DNA of 64,000 nucleotides, taken from NCBI RefSeq assembly GCF_014174475.1, contig NZ_JACJUD010000004.1, positions 496,001-560,000 on the forward strand, given 5' to 3'. This DNA is from Aquipseudomonas ullengensis (GTDB taxonomy: Bacteria; Pseudomonadota; Gammaproteobacteria; Pseudomonadales; Pseudomonadaceae). How positions within the stretch are numbered: position 1 is the stretch's first letter; each line of letters begins with the position of its first letter. Under the pieces are notes generated by a model. That model was not told where the DNA came from. It ran no database searches and worked only from the letters and a program-made list of their open reading frames with translations. Positions 53,714 to 64,000 of this stretch are shown piece by piece. The translations under genes and the position numbers were made by a program.

Positions 53714-53835
53714 ACGCCGCACCACTCGTCGCCACAAGCACACGAACTCGATAGCGCCGCCCGGCGCCCAGCCGCCGAATGGCGGCGAATGGGGCTAATT
53801 CGTGTATGATGTGCGCCCTTTTCGTTGACCGATAG

Positions 53836-55221
<1,386 letters not shown>

Positions 55222-55240
55222 CAGGCGCACCTTACTTGCA

Positions 55241-55266
55241 CGCCCGGCTGTGCCGGGCGTTTTTAT
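55241..55266 (+). terminator. Terminator after purB
   Basis: CGCCCGGCTGTGCCGGGCG followed by TTTTTA, 19 bp after the stop. Confidence 0.85.
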
Positions 55267-55281
55267 TTCAAAGGCTTGAAC

Positions 55282-56448
55282 ATGACTACTGACGTACCTC
55301 TTCAACTACTCGGCGGTCTTACAGCCCGTGAATTCCTGCGCGACTACTGGCAGAAGAAACCCCTGCTGATCCGCCAGGCCATCCCCGATTTCGAGAGCCC
55401 GATCAGCCCGGACGAGCTGGCTGGCCTGGCACTGGAAGAAGAAGTCGAGTCGCGCCTGGTCATCGAGCACGGCGAGCGCCCGTGGGAGCTGCGTCGCGGC
55501 CCCTTCGCCGAAGACGCCTTCGGCCAATTGCCGGAGCGTGACTGGACCCTGCTGGTACAGGCTGTCGACCAATTCGTTCCCGATGTCGCCGAACTGCTCA
55601 AGCACTTCAACTTCCTGCCCAGCTGGCGCATCGATGACGTCATGGTCAGCTTCGCCGCGCCCGGCGGCGGCGTGGGCCCGCACTACGACAACTACGACGT
55701 GTTCCTGCTCCAGGCCCACGGCCAGCGCCGCTGGAAGATCGGCCAGATGTGCGACGGCGACAGCGCCCTGCTGGAACACGCCGACCTGCGCATCCTCGCC
55801 GACTTCGAGCAGACCGACGAATGGGTGCTCGAGCCCGGCGACATGCTCTACCTGCCACCGCGCCTGGCCCACTTCGGCACCGCCGAGGACGACTGCATGA
55901 CCTATTCGGTGGGCTTCCGCGCCCCCAGCGCCGCCGAAGTGCTGACCCACTTCACCGACTTCCTCGCCCAGTTCCTCCCGGACGAAGAACGCTACAGCGA
56001 CGCCGGTACCGCACCGACCAGCGACCCGCACCAGATCCAGCTCGACGCCCTCGATCGCCTCAAAGCCTTGCTGGCCGAACACATGGGTGACGAGCGCCTG
56101 CTGCTGACCTGGTTCGGCCAATTCATGACCGAGCCGCGCTACCCGGAACTGGTAGCCGGCAACGACGTCAGCGACGATGAATTCCTCGCCGCCCTGGGCG
56201 ATGGCGCCGTACTGGTGCGCAACCCCAGCTCGCGCCTGGCCTGGAGCGAGATCGACCTCGGCCTGGTGCTGTTCGCCAGCGGGCAGAGCCGCCTGCTGCC
56301 TGCGCACCTGAAGGAACTGCTGAAGCTGATCTGCGCCGCCGACGCCCTGCATAGCGACAATCTCGACCAATGGCTTGCCGACGAAGACGGGCGTAAGCTC
56401 CTCTGCGAACTGGTCAAGCAAGGCAGTCTGGAGTTTGCTGATGAGTGA
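55282..56448 (+). CDS. RoxA/YcfD-like JmjC ribosomal oxygenase
   Basis: 388 aa JmjC/cupin 2-oxoglutarate Fe(II) oxygenase. The metal triad is visible as HYD in GVGPHYDNYDVFLLQ and the distal His in LPPRLAHFG. E. coli RoxA (YcfD) hydroxylates an arginine of ribosomal protein L16; the same is likely here. AAAGG lies 7 nt before the ATG. The last codons overlap the GNAT gene by 8 bp. Confidence 0.9.
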   Translation: MTTDVPLQLLGGLTAREFLRDYWQKKPLLIRQAIPDFESPISPDELAGLALEEEVESRLVIEHGERPWELRRGPFAEDAFGQLPERDWTLLVQAVDQFVPDVAELLKHFNFLPSWRIDDVMVSFAAPGGGVGPHYDNYDVFLLQAHGQRRWKIGQMCDGDSALLEHADLRILADFEQTDEWVLEPGDMLYLPPRLAHFGTAEDDCMTYSVGFRAPSAAEVLTHFTDFLAQFLPDEERYSDAGTAPTSDPHQIQLDALDRLKALLAEHMGDERLLLTWFGQFMTEPRYPELVAGNDVSDDEFLAALGDGAVLVRNPSSRLAWSEIDLGLVLFASGQSRLLPAHLKELLKLICAADALHSDNLDQWLADEDGRKLLCELVKQGSLEFADE

Positions 56449-56866
56449 GATTCACGTCCGCCTGGCCCACTGGCAGAAGGACAATGCCGACCTGCGGCGC
56501 ATCCGCGAAGCGGTGTTCATCGCGGAACAAGCGGTGCCCGCCGAACTCGAATGGGATGACGAAGACATCGAGGCCGTGCACTTCCTCGCCCTCGAAGGTG
56601 ACTACCCGATCGGCACCGCACGCCTGTTGGCCGACGGCCAGATCGGCCGCGTTTCTGTGCTCAAGGACTGGCGCGGCCTCAAGGTTGGCGACGCCCTGAT
56701 GCAGGCCGCCATCACCGCCGCCGAACAACGCGGGCAGCCCGTGCAGAAGCTCAGCGCCCAGGTCCACGCCAGCGCCTTCTATGAGCGCCTCGGCTTTCAC
56801 ATCGAAGGCGGCGAATACCTGGAAGCCGGCATTCCCCACGTGCTGATGGTCCGCCATAGCGACTAG
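56441..56866 (+). CDS. GNAT-family N-acetyltransferase
   Basis: 141 aa, YjcF/ElaA-like GNAT fold. IGRVSVLKDWRGLKVGDALM is the acetyl-CoA pyrophosphate loop (R/Q-x2-G-x-G/A), and ASAFYERLGFHIEGGEYLEAGIPH is the typical C-terminal part. The acceptor is unknown. It overlaps the oxygenase gene and is 8 bp upstream of the next gene. Confidence 0.9.
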   Translation: MSEIHVRLAHWQKDNADLRRIREAVFIAEQAVPAELEWDDEDIEAVHFLALEGDYPIGTARLLADGQIGRVSVLKDWRGLKVGDALMQAAITAAEQRGQPVQKLSAQVHASAFYERLGFHIEGGEYLEAGIPHVLMVRHSD

Positions 56867-56874
56867 AGGACGAG

Positions 56875-57504
56875 ATGAACGACGAAAGCGCCCCGCTGAA
56901 CGAAAGCGAAACCGAATTACCGGCCATCGATTTTCACTCACCGGGGCGTTTTGCTGTGCACAACCCGCAGGCCCAGCCGGAACCCAGCGAGCAGCGCGAA
57001 CCGGCGCCCTTCCTGCTCGGCAGCCATGCGGACCTGGAACGCTTCGCACACCCCCAGCAGATCCAGGCTCACGCCCTGGCACTCCTCCAGCAGGCACGAC
57101 ACAGCCTGTGCCTGTACACCCCGGACCTCGAGCCCTGGCTCTACAGCCATAGCAGCGTGCAAGACGCCTGCAGTCGCTTCCTCCTGGCCAGCCCGAAGAA
57201 TCACCTGCGCATTCTGCTGCGCGACGTCAGCCGCCCGGTCAAGCAGGGGCACCGCCTGCTCAATCTGGCGCGGCGCCTGACCAGCAACCTGCACATCCGC
57301 AAGATCAACCCGGACCTACCCAGCGAAGAAGCCGCCTACCTGCTCGCCGACAGCCACGGCCTGCTGCTACGCCCGCAAGTCGAGCAGTACGCCGGCTACG
57401 CTCTTTACAACGACCCCGGCCGCGTACGCCTGCGCCAAGCGCAGTTCGACCAGGCGTGGGACACCAGTGTTCTCGACCCCGATCTGCGGAGCTTCCTGCT
57501 ATGA
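56875..57504 (+). CDS. Uncharacterised protein (DUF7931-like)
   Basis: 209 aa. A disordered acidic N-terminus (~50 residues) is followed by an alpha/beta domain (HSLCLYTPDLEPWLY, LRILLRDVSRPVKQGHRLL) that looks like one half of a phospholipase-D-type fold without its HKD motif. It is coupled to the next gene by an ATGA overlap. No reaction can be assigned. Confidence 0.8.
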   Translation: MNDESAPLNESETELPAIDFHSPGRFAVHNPQAQPEPSEQREPAPFLLGSHADLERFAHPQQIQAHALALLQQARHSLCLYTPDLEPWLYSHSSVQDACSRFLLASPKNHLRILLRDVSRPVKQGHRLLNLARRLTSNLHIRKINPDLPSEEAAYLLADSHGLLLRPQVEQYAGYALYNDPGRVRLRQAQFDQAWDTSVLDPDLRSFLL

Positions 57505-58310
57505 CCGTGCGCGCCTGCCTGGCATCCCTACTGCTAGCCCTGAGCCTACCTTTGCAGGCCGCTACCGAGCTGATCCCGCTGGGCTATCGCACCGCCGAAG
57601 AAGTCTTGCCGGTGGTGCAGTCGGCACTCGATGGCCAGGGCAAGGTCAGCACCTACGGCAATCAATTGGTGATCAACGCCGCGCCGGAAAAAATCCAGGA
57701 AGTACGCGAACTGCTCAAGCAACTCGATACCGCCCCCCGACGCCTGCTAATCAGCGTAGACACCAACGAAAACGGCTATCAGGACAGCAATGGCTATTCG
57801 GTGAACGGCTCAGCCAGCGTCGGCAATATCGATATCCAGACCGGTCGCGGCGAAGTCAACGGACGCGACCAGGTGCGCATCATTCGCCGCTCGACCGACA
57901 GCCGCAGCGGCGGCACCCAGCAGATTCAGGCCACCGAGGGCTATCCCGCGCTGATCCAGGTCGGCCAGAGCGTACCGCTCACCGACACCAGCATCGGCCC
58001 CTATGGTCAGGTCTACCAGAACACCCAATACCGCGACGTGACCCAGGGTTTCTATGTCACCGCCAGCCTGACCGGCAACCTGGTGCACGTCAGCATCAGC
58101 AGCAAAAATGATCGAGTGAATCAGTACCAGCCGGGCGTGATCGACGTACAAAGCGCCGACACGCGGGTCAGCGGCCAACTGGGCGAGTGGATTCCGATAG
58201 GCGGCGTCAGCGAGCAGAGTCAGGGCGATGATCGCGGCACACTGCGCCGACATAGCACCCAAGGCCGCAACGACATGAGCATGCGCATCAAAGTCGAAGC
58301 CCTGGACTGA
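57501..58310 (+). CDS. Secretin-N-like exported protein
   Basis: 269 aa with a signal peptide (MTVRACLASLLLALSLPLQA). Residues ~22-80 match the secretin N0/N1-type fold (IPLGYRTAEEVLPVVQSAL, VINAAPEKIQEVRELLKQLD). The rest is beta-rich and Gly/Ser-rich, without the secretin barrel domain. It is therefore a secretin-like periplasmic protein rather than a pore; its partner is unknown. Confidence 0.82.
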   Translation: MTVRACLASLLLALSLPLQAATELIPLGYRTAEEVLPVVQSALDGQGKVSTYGNQLVINAAPEKIQEVRELLKQLDTAPRRLLISVDTNENGYQDSNGYSVNGSASVGNIDIQTGRGEVNGRDQVRIIRRSTDSRSGGTQQIQATEGYPALIQVGQSVPLTDTSIGPYGQVYQNTQYRDVTQGFYVTASLTGNLVHVSISSKNDRVNQYQPGVIDVQSADTRVSGQLGEWIPIGGVSEQSQGDDRGTLRRHSTQGRNDMSMRIKVEALD

Positions 58311-58334
58311 ACCGGCAAGGGCTCTAGCAGCCCA

Positions 58335-58360
58335 TGTAGTGGCATGCGCACGGCACTACA
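58335..58360. promoter_or_regulatory. TGTAGT..ACTACA inverted repeat upstream of aceA
   Basis: TGTAGT (58335-58340) and ACTACA (58355-58360) with a 14-nt centre. The arms equal those of the icd sites, but the spacing is wider. It lies in the 480-bp gap before aceA, about 430 bp from the start; the rest of the gap shows no gene. Confidence 0.4.
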
Positions 58361-58792
58361 AAATCGTTGACGAACGCTCGTTTGAAGCGCATCATTGCGC
58401 CGCTCCCGCTAGCCAGGGGCTCTGCTAAAGAGTCTCCAGATCGGCTCCGTAACACCATTCGGAACGGTCCGTGTTTTAACAGCCAACAAGGCGTTTCGAC
58501 GAGGTTGCGACTGGAACGAAAGTTGTCCTGAGGGACGGGGAAGCCAAGCGTATCAGCCAGACCGATAGACCAGCGCCCGTGCATTGCCCAGCGGTTTCCA
58601 CGAACCAGCAAGCAACGCCAGACTGATCACCGGACTGCTTGCTCGTTATCCCCCCTCCTCTCTGCTCCACTCTCGTCTCGGTCGAAATTTCGACGTCTGC
58701 TTTGTGTCGCCCGCAACACTGCAAGCTTTTTGCACGTTGGTTTTGGGTGGGAAGTCGGTGCTCAACCAAACTCACACTTTGAAGGATTGACC

Positions 58793-60388
58793 ATGTCAGC
58801 TTATCAAAACGACATCAAAGCCGTTGCCGCCCTGAAAGAAGCCGCCGGCAGCAGCTGGAGCGCTATCAACCCGGAATACGTGGCCCGTATGCGCGCCCAG
58901 AACCGCTTCAAGACCGGTCTGGAAATCGCCCAGTACACCGCCGACATCATGCGCAAAGACATGGCCGAGTACGACGCCGACTCGTCCGTCTACACCCAGT
59001 CCCTGGGCTGCTGGCATGGCTTCATCGGTCAGCAGAAGCTGATTTCGATCAAGAAGCACCTGAAGACCACCAACAAGCGCTACCTCTACCTGTCGGGCTG
59101 GATGGTTGCTGCTCTGCGTTCGGATTTCGGTCCGCTGCCGGATCAGTCCATGCACGAGAAAACCTCGGTTTCCGGCCTGATCGAAGAGCTGTACACCTTC
59201 CTGCGCCAGGCTGACGCCCGTGAGCTGGACCTGCTGTTCACCGCTCTGGACGCCGCCAACGCTGCTGGCGACAAAGCCAAAGCCGCTGAAATCCAGGCTC
59301 AGATCGACAACCACGAAACTCACGTTGTCCCGATCATTGCCGACATCGACGCTGGTTTCGGTAACGCCGAAGCCACCTATCTGCTGGCCAAGAAAATGAT
59401 CGAAGCGGGTGCTTGCTGCATCCAGATCGAAAACCAGGTTTCCGACGAGAAGCAGTGCGGCCACCAAGACGGCAAAGTCACCGTGCCGCACGTTGACTTC
59501 CTGGCCAAGATCAACGCTGTTCGCTACGCATTCCTCGAGCTGGGCATCGACAACGGTGTGATCGTTGCTCGTACCGACTCCCTGGGTGCCGGCCTGACCA
59601 AGCAGATCGCTGTTACCAACGAGCCGGGCGACCTGGGCGACCAGTACAACTCGTTCCTGGACTGCGAAGAAGTCTCCGCTGCCGACCTGAACAACGGCGA
59701 CGTAGTTCTGAACCGTGGTGGCAAGCTGCTGCGTCCGAAGCGTCTGGCTTCCAACCTGTTCCAGTTCCGCGCTGGCACCGGTGAAGCTCGCTGCGTACTG
59801 GACAGCATCACTTCGCTGCAGAACGGCGCTGACATGCTGTGGATCGAAACCGAGAAGCCGCACGTTGGCCAGATCGCAGAGATGGTTAACGAAATCCGTA
59901 AAACCATCCCGAACGCCAAGCTGGTTTACAACAACAGCCCGTCGTTCAACTGGACCCTGAACTTCCGTCAGCAAGTGTTCGACGCTTTCGCTGCCGAAGG
60001 CAAAGACGTTTCCGCCTACGACCGCGCCAAGCTGATGAGCGTCGAGTACGACGAAACCGAACTGGCTCAGGTTGCCGACGAGAAGATCCGCACCTTCCAG
60101 CGTGATGGTTCGGCTCAGGCCGGCATCTTCCACCACCTGATCACCCTGCCGACCTACCACACCGCCGCGCTGTCCACCGACAACCTGGCCAAAGGTTACT
60201 TCGCAGACCAGGGCATGCTGGCCTACGTGAAAGGCGTTCAGCGTCAGGAGATCCGTCAAGGTATCGCCTGCGTTAAGCACCAGAACATGTCCGGTTCCGA
60301 CATCGGCGACGCTCACAAAGAGTACTTCGCTGGTGAAGCGGCCCTGAAAGCCGGCGGCAAAGACAACACCATGAACCAGTTCCACTAA
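58793..60388 (+). CDS. aceA: Isocitrate lyase
   Basis: 531 aa, the long form of isocitrate lyase. The catalytic loop KQCGH is present (QVSDEKQCGHQDG), and IIADIDAGFGNAEATYLL is the metal/substrate region. It splits isocitrate into glyoxylate and succinate for growth on acetate and fatty acids. The start MSAYQNDIK has GAAGGA upstream. The coding sequence uses more GCT/GTT/CGT codons than its neighbours, a sign of high expression. Confidence 0.97.
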   Translation: MSAYQNDIKAVAALKEAAGSSWSAINPEYVARMRAQNRFKTGLEIAQYTADIMRKDMAEYDADSSVYTQSLGCWHGFIGQQKLISIKKHLKTTNKRYLYLSGWMVAALRSDFGPLPDQSMHEKTSVSGLIEELYTFLRQADARELDLLFTALDAANAAGDKAKAAEIQAQIDNHETHVVPIIADIDAGFGNAEATYLLAKKMIEAGACCIQIENQVSDEKQCGHQDGKVTVPHVDFLAKINAVRYAFLELGIDNGVIVARTDSLGAGLTKQIAVTNEPGDLGDQYNSFLDCEEVSAADLNNGDVVLNRGGKLLRPKRLASNLFQFRAGTGEARCVLDSITSLQNGADMLWIETEKPHVGQIAEMVNEIRKTIPNAKLVYNNSPSFNWTLNFRQQVFDAFAAEGKDVSAYDRAKLMSVEYDETELAQVADEKIRTFQRDGSAQAGIFHHLITLPTYHTAALSTDNLAKGYFADQGMLAYVKGVQRQEIRQGIACVKHQNMSGSDIGDAHKEYFAGEAALKAGGKDNTMNQFH

Positions 60389-60445
60389 TAGGAACCGGTT
60401 CGCTCAACCAGGGCTTCGGCCCGACCTGAGCGTGTTGCCAGACGA

Positions 60446-60477
60446 ACCCCAGCAGCGATGCTGGGGTTTGTTTTTTC
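60446..60477 (+). terminator. Terminator after aceA
   Basis: ACCCCAGCAGCGATGCTGGGG followed by a T-run, 58 bp after the stop. Confidence 0.88.
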
Positions 60478-60546
60478 CGGCTCGAAAAACTTGCAGCAAC
60501 TGCGACTTTGCCTTACCAAGACAGCATCGGTAATGCGAAGCGCCTT

Positions 60547-61164
60547 ATGCCCAGATACCTGCTGACCGCCCTGGTTCTCCTGCTCTCGCCACCCTTGCTG
60601 GCCGACACGCTCGAGCAACTGCTCCCCGCAGCCGTCATCCAGCCAATCACTGCACAGCTGCAACACAACGACCAGGCGCACTTTGCCGTGGTCGACTATG
60701 CACGCCGCTCCACCAGCCCGCGCTTTCTCGTGTTTGACCGCACCAGCCATCAGCTACTGGCCAGCTATCGCGTAGCACATGGCCAAGGCTCTGATCGCGA
60801 TTACGACGGCTTTGCCGAGCACTTCTCCGATACCGACAACAGCCACGCCTCCTCCCTTGGCACCTTTCGAACGGGCGACAACTACCAAAGCACACAACCT
60901 GGTCATGGCTTGTCCCTGCGCTTGACCGGCCTGAGTACCAGCAACCGCAACGCCGAACAGCGGGCCATCGTGCTGCACGGCAATGGGTATATGGAAGAGG
61001 ACTTCATTCGCCAACATGGCGTGGCCGGACGCAGCCACGGCTGCCTGGTGCTATCCAGCGAGGACCGCTACCAGGCGATAAAAGCACTACCGACAGGCTC
61101 CCTGATCTTCGCCATCGACACGAGAAGAGCCGATCACGGCTATCTGGAGCCGCTCCAGCAGTGA
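60547..61164 (+). CDS. Exported L,D-transpeptidase-like catalytic domain protein
   Basis: 205 aa with a signal peptide (MPRYLLTALVLLLSPPLLA). The catalytic segment HGNGYMEEDFIRQHG then GRSHGCLVL supplies the His and Cys of the murein L,D-transpeptidase family. It would act on peptidoglycan in the periplasm. The ATG at 60547 is preferred, as upstream codons lie in the aceA trailer. Confidence 0.85.
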   Translation: MPRYLLTALVLLLSPPLLADTLEQLLPAAVIQPITAQLQHNDQAHFAVVDYARRSTSPRFLVFDRTSHQLLASYRVAHGQGSDRDYDGFAEHFSDTDNSHASSLGTFRTGDNYQSTQPGHGLSLRLTGLSTSNRNAEQRAIVLHGNGYMEEDFIRQHGVAGRSHGCLVLSSEDRYQAIKALPTGSLIFAIDTRRADHGYLEPLQQ

Positions 61165-61522
61165 TTTTTCGTCCCACGGCTGCACGCGCAATAAACGACG
61201 TGTTCCCTCAGCGCATCAATAAACGCCACAGCCGTAAACAATTAACGACAGCCGTCTTTCAAAAAGGCGTCACGCCACTGCAGAAACACGGCGAATTGAC
61301 CATAAGACCAAAGCCGCAAGGCCTCTGTAGCGCCCAGCCCATGCCGGCTAGAGGGCCATACAGGGCATCTATAGCTGACTAAGCCGTTCATTTTTTTATG
61401 CAGAAAAATTTACTTAACGTGCCATGCGCGCATAAAATTGCGCCCATACTTTGCGGGGCAGCCTTATCCGGGCTGCAACCTCACCATAATAGAAAGCCGT
61501 CCCTTGCCCAAGGAGAGCCGGC
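61165..61522 (+). promoter_or_regulatory. Leader/promoter region of the nuo operon
   Basis: 358 bp without a gene. The stretch 61380-61450 is A+T-rich compared with the rest of the window (TTTTTTTATGCAGAAAAATT, CGCGCATAAAATTG) and probably holds the nuo promoter, though I cannot fix -35/-10 elements or a regulator site. Confidence 0.45.
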
Positions 61523-61939
61523 ATGCCTGATGCGGTAGTAACGACCATGTCCCATAACTGGGCTTTTGCTATTTTCCTGCTCGGAGTCGTCGGACTCATC
61601 GCCTTCATGCTTGGCCTATCCAGCTTGCTGGGTAGCAAAGCCTGGGGCCGCAGCAAGAACGACCCCTTCGAATCCGGCATGCTGCCCGTCGGCAGTGCCC
61701 GTCTACGCCTCTCGGCAAAGTTCTATCTGGTCGCGATGCTCTTCGTGATCTTCGACGTTGAAGCCCTCTTTCTCTTCGCTTGGGCGGTATCGGTGCGCGA
61801 AAGCGGCTGGGCCGGCCTGATCGAGGCTACAGTTTTTATAGCAATTCTGTTGGCTGGTCTTGTCTACCTTTGGCGTATCGGCGCGCTCGATTGGGCACCC
61901 GAGGGCCGTCGTAATCGGCAGGCGAAGCTAAAACAATGA
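61523..61939 (+). CDS. nuoA: NADH-quinone oxidoreductase subunit A
   Basis: 138 aa, three membrane helices; the conserved loop [10 protein letters not shown] is involved in coupling to quinone reduction. AAGGAG lies 8 nt before the ATG. First gene of the complex I operon, 10 bp before nuoB. Confidence 0.96.
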   Translation: MPDAVVTTMSHNWAFAIFLLGVVGLIAFMLGLSSLLGSKAWGRSKNDPFESGMLPVGSARLRLSAKFYLVAMLFVIFDVEALFLFAWAVSVRESGWAGLIEATVFIAILLAGLVYLWRIGALDWAPEGRRNRQAKLKQ

Positions 61940-61949
61940 GGCTTTGGCG

Positions 61950-62627
61950 ATGCAATACAAACTTACTCGGATCGATCCGGATGCGCCTAATGAGCAGTAT
62001 CCGATCGGCGAGCGGGAGACTGTCTCCGACCCGCTGCTAGAAGATCAGGTCCACAAGAACATCTACATGGGCAAGCTCGAAGATGTTCTCAATGGTGCGG
62101 TGAACTGGGGTCGCAAGAACTCCCTGTGGCCGTACAACTTCGGTTTGTCCTGCTGTTACGTGGAAATGACCACCGCCTTCACCGCGCCGCACGATATCGC
62201 GCGCTTCGGCGCGGAAGTCATTCGTGCGTCCCCACGCCAGGCCGACTTCATGGTCATCGCCGGCACCTGCTTCATCAAGATGGCGCCGATCATCCAGCGC
62301 CTCTATGAGCAGATGCTGGAACCCAAGTGGGTGATTTCCATGGGCTCGTGCGCCAACTCCGGCGGCATGTACGACATCTACTCTGTAGTCCAGGGGGTCG
62401 ACAAATTTCTCCCGGTCGACGTGTACATCCCTGGCTGCCCGCCCCGCCCCGAAGCATTCCTGCAAGGCCTGATGCTGCTGCAGGAGTCCATCGGCAAGGA
62501 GCGCCGCCCACTGTCCTGGGTCGTCGGCGATCAAGGCGTTTACCGCGCCGAAATGCCGTCGCAGAAAGAACAGCGCCGTGCCGAACGCATCGCTGTAACC
62601 AACCTGCGCAGCCCCGACGAAGTGTAA
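61950..62627 (+). CDS. nuoB: NADH-quinone oxidoreductase subunit B
   Basis: 225 aa. Ligands of cluster N2 are visible: CC in GLSCCYVEM, Cys in AGTCFIKM, and Cys in [10 protein letters not shown]. It passes electrons to quinone at the junction with NuoD. The ATG at 61950 follows GAGG by 8 nt. A perfect hairpin spans its stop codon. Confidence 0.97.
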   Translation: MQYKLTRIDPDAPNEQYPIGERETVSDPLLEDQVHKNIYMGKLEDVLNGAVNWGRKNSLWPYNFGLSCCYVEMTTAFTAPHDIARFGAEVIRASPRQADFMVIAGTCFIKMAPIIQRLYEQMLEPKWVISMGSCANSGGMYDIYSVVQGVDKFLPVDVYIPGCPPRPEAFLQGLMLLQESIGKERRPLSWVVGDQGVYRAEMPSQKEQRRAERIAVTNLRSPDEV

Positions 62628-62650
62628 GCAGGCTCGCCGAGCCTGCTTAC
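62624..62650 (+). other. Hairpin across the nuoB stop codon
   Basis: GTAAGCAGGCT (62624-62634) and AGCCTGCTTAC (62640-62650) are perfectly complementary with a 5-nt loop; the TAA stop lies in the left arm. There is no T-run, so it is not a normal terminator; it may stabilise or tune the nuoB/nuoCD message. Confidence 0.6.
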
Positions 62651-62683
62651 TGACGCCGTACACCGCCGATAGCGACCGAGACC

Positions 62684-64000
62684 ATGACTGCAGACAGCAT
62701 TCTGTCCGTTCCACCGTACAAGGCCGACGACCAAGATGTGGTCATCGAGCTGAATTCCCGCTTTGGTGCCGAGACCTTTACCGTCCAGAGCACCCGCACC
62801 GGCATGCCGGTACTGTGGGTATCCCGTGATCGCCTGATCAATGTCCTGACGTTCCTGCGCAACCTGCCGCGCCCCTACGTCATGCTGTACGACCTGCATG
62901 GCGTCGACGAGCGCCTGCGCACCCAGCGCCGCGGCCTGCCGGGTGCCGACTTCACGGTGTTCTACCACCTGATGTCGATCGAACGTAACAGCGACATCAT
63001 GATCAAGGTTGCCCTGAAAGAAGGTGACCTCAACGTCCCCACCGTTACCAGCATCTGGCCGAATGCCAACTGGTACGAGCGCGAAGTCTGGGACCTCTAC
63101 GGCATCACCTTCAATGGTCACCCGCACCTGACCCGGATCATGATGCCGCCGACCTGGGAAGGTCACCCGCTGCGCAAGGACTACCCGGCGCGCGCTACCG
63201 AATTCGACCCGTTCAGCCTGACCCTGGCCAAGCAGCAGCTCGAGGAAGAGTCGGCACGCTTCAAGCCGGAAGACTGGGGCATGAAGCGTGGCAACGAGCA
63301 CGAGGACTACATGTTCCTCAACCTCGGCCCCAACCACCCCTCTGCCCACGGTGCGTTCCGCATCATCCTGCAGCTGGACGGTGAAGAGATCGTCGATTGC
63401 GTTCCGGACATCGGCTACCACCACCGTGGTGCCGAGAAGATGGCCGAGCGTCAGTCCTGGCACAGTTTCATTCCGTACACCGACCGTATCGACTACCTCG
63501 GCGGCGTGATGAACAACCTGCCCTACGTGCTCTCGGTCGAGAAGCTGGCGGGCATCAAGGTGCCAGAGAAGGTCGATGTCATCCGCATCATGATGGCCGA
63601 GTTCTTCCGCATCACCAGCCACCTGCTGTTCCTCGGTACTTATATCCAGGACGTCGGTGCCATGACCCCGGTGTTCTTCACCTTCACCGACCGTCAGCGC
63701 GCCTACAAGGTCATCGAAGCCATCACCGGCTTCCGCCTGCACCCGGCCTGGTACCGCATCGGTGGCGTCGCCCACGACCTGCCGCGTGGCTGGCAGGGTC
63801 TGGTCAAGGAATTCGTCGACTGGCTGCCCAAGCGCCTCGACGAATACGAAAAGGCGGCCCTGAAGAACAGCATCCTGATCGGCCGTACCAAAGGTGTAGC
63901 CCAGTACAACACCAAGGAAGCGCTGGAATGGGGCGTCACTGGTGCCGGTCTGCGTTCCACCGGCCTCGACTTCGACCTGCGCAAGGCCCGTCCGTACTCC
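62684..64000 (+). CDS. nuoC: NADH-quinone oxidoreductase fused subunits C/D (3' end beyond window)
   Basis: 439 codons are present; the gene runs off the right edge. Residues 1-~190 are NuoC ([23 protein letters not shown]); from ~205 on it is NuoD ([34 protein letters not shown], quinone-site residues). The fusion (nuoCD) is normal for Pseudomonas and E. coli. It lies in the peripheral arm of complex I. Confidence 0.97.
   Translation, partial: MTADSILSVPPYKADDQDVVIELNSRFGAETFTVQSTRTGMPVLWVSRDRLINVLTFLRNLPRPYVMLYDLHGVDERLRTQRRGLPGADFTVFYHLMSIERNSDIMIKVALKEGDLNVPTVTSIWPNANWYEREVWDLYGITFNGHPHLTRIMMPPTWEGHPLRKDYPARATEFDPFSLTLAKQQLEEESARFKPEDWGMKRGNEHEDYMFLNLGPNHPSAHGAFRIILQLDGEEIVDCVPDIGYHHRGAEKMAERQSWHSFIPYTDRIDYLGGVMNNLPYVLSVEKLAGIKVPEKVDVIRIMMAEFFRITSHLLFLGTYIQDVGAMTPVFFTFTDRQRAYKVIEAITGFRLHPAWYRIGGVAHDLPRGWQGLVKEFVDWLPKRLDEYEKAALKNSILIGRTKGVAQYNTKEALEWGVTGAGLRSTGLDFDLRKARPYS

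Overview
The window is GC-rich chromosomal DNA from a pseudomonad (Pseudomonas sensu lato, gammaproteobacteria). The gene order htpG; pgsA-uvrC-gacA; tusDCBE; cysG-serS-crcB-rarA-lolA-ftsK; trxB-aat-bpt-infA; clpA-clpS/cspD/icd; nudix-mnmA-hflD-purB; aceA; nuoA-B-CD is the conserved Pseudomonas core order, and the fused nuoCD, a TTG-started gacA and several families of Pseudomonas REP palindromes agree. The species cannot be fixed from the sequence alone. No prophage, transposase, CRISPR array or rRNA was seen.

Layout. 1-2.6 kb: the 5' part of an MHYT-PAS hybrid-type sensor kinase on the minus strand. 2.7-3.44 kb: three tandem 230-bp copies of a unit made of opposed G-rich palindromes. 3.5-9.3 kb: htpG with a clear sigma-32 promoter, a membrane protein, a MITE-like element touching a thioesterase stop codon, two hotdog thioesterases, two paralogous small lipoproteins and a MAPEG protein. 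9.6-28.4 kb: a cobalamin (B12) island. 28.4-33.6 kb: a small unknown gene, tRNA-Leu, tRNA-Cys, tRNA-Gly, pgsA, uvrC, gacA, tRNA-Ser and a YccA/BI-1 protein. 33.7-64 kb: housekeeping core (tRNA 2-thiolation, siroheme, SerRS, FtsK, Clp, TCA and glyoxylate enzymes, purine synthesis) ending inside the nuo operon.

The B12 island carries the whole aerobic corrin-ring sequence from precorrin-2 to hydrogenobyrinate: CobI, CobG, CobJ (with an N-terminal CbiG-like domain), CobM, CobF, CobK, CobL and CobH. It adds the large chelatase subunit CobN, the metallochaperone CobW, CobE and the cobalt transporter CbtBA. CobF is present and no cbiD is found. Three cobalamin riboswitches drive cobGHIJ, the cobW-side genes and cbtBA; a pair of them sits back to back behind two divergent sigma-70 promoters around 25.8-25.9 kb. 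CysG, further right, makes the precorrin-2 that feeds the pathway.

The most interesting signal is at 19.42-19.46 kb. The AAA+ (ChlI-like) chelatase gene ends in a perfect in-frame A_AAA_AAG slippery heptamer, followed after 6 nt by an 8-bp perfect stem. A -1 shift joins it exactly to the VWA (ChlD-like) frame, which has no convincing start of its own. One gene would then give both the short ATPase (331 aa) and a 562-aa ATPase-VWA fusion, replacing CobS and CobT.
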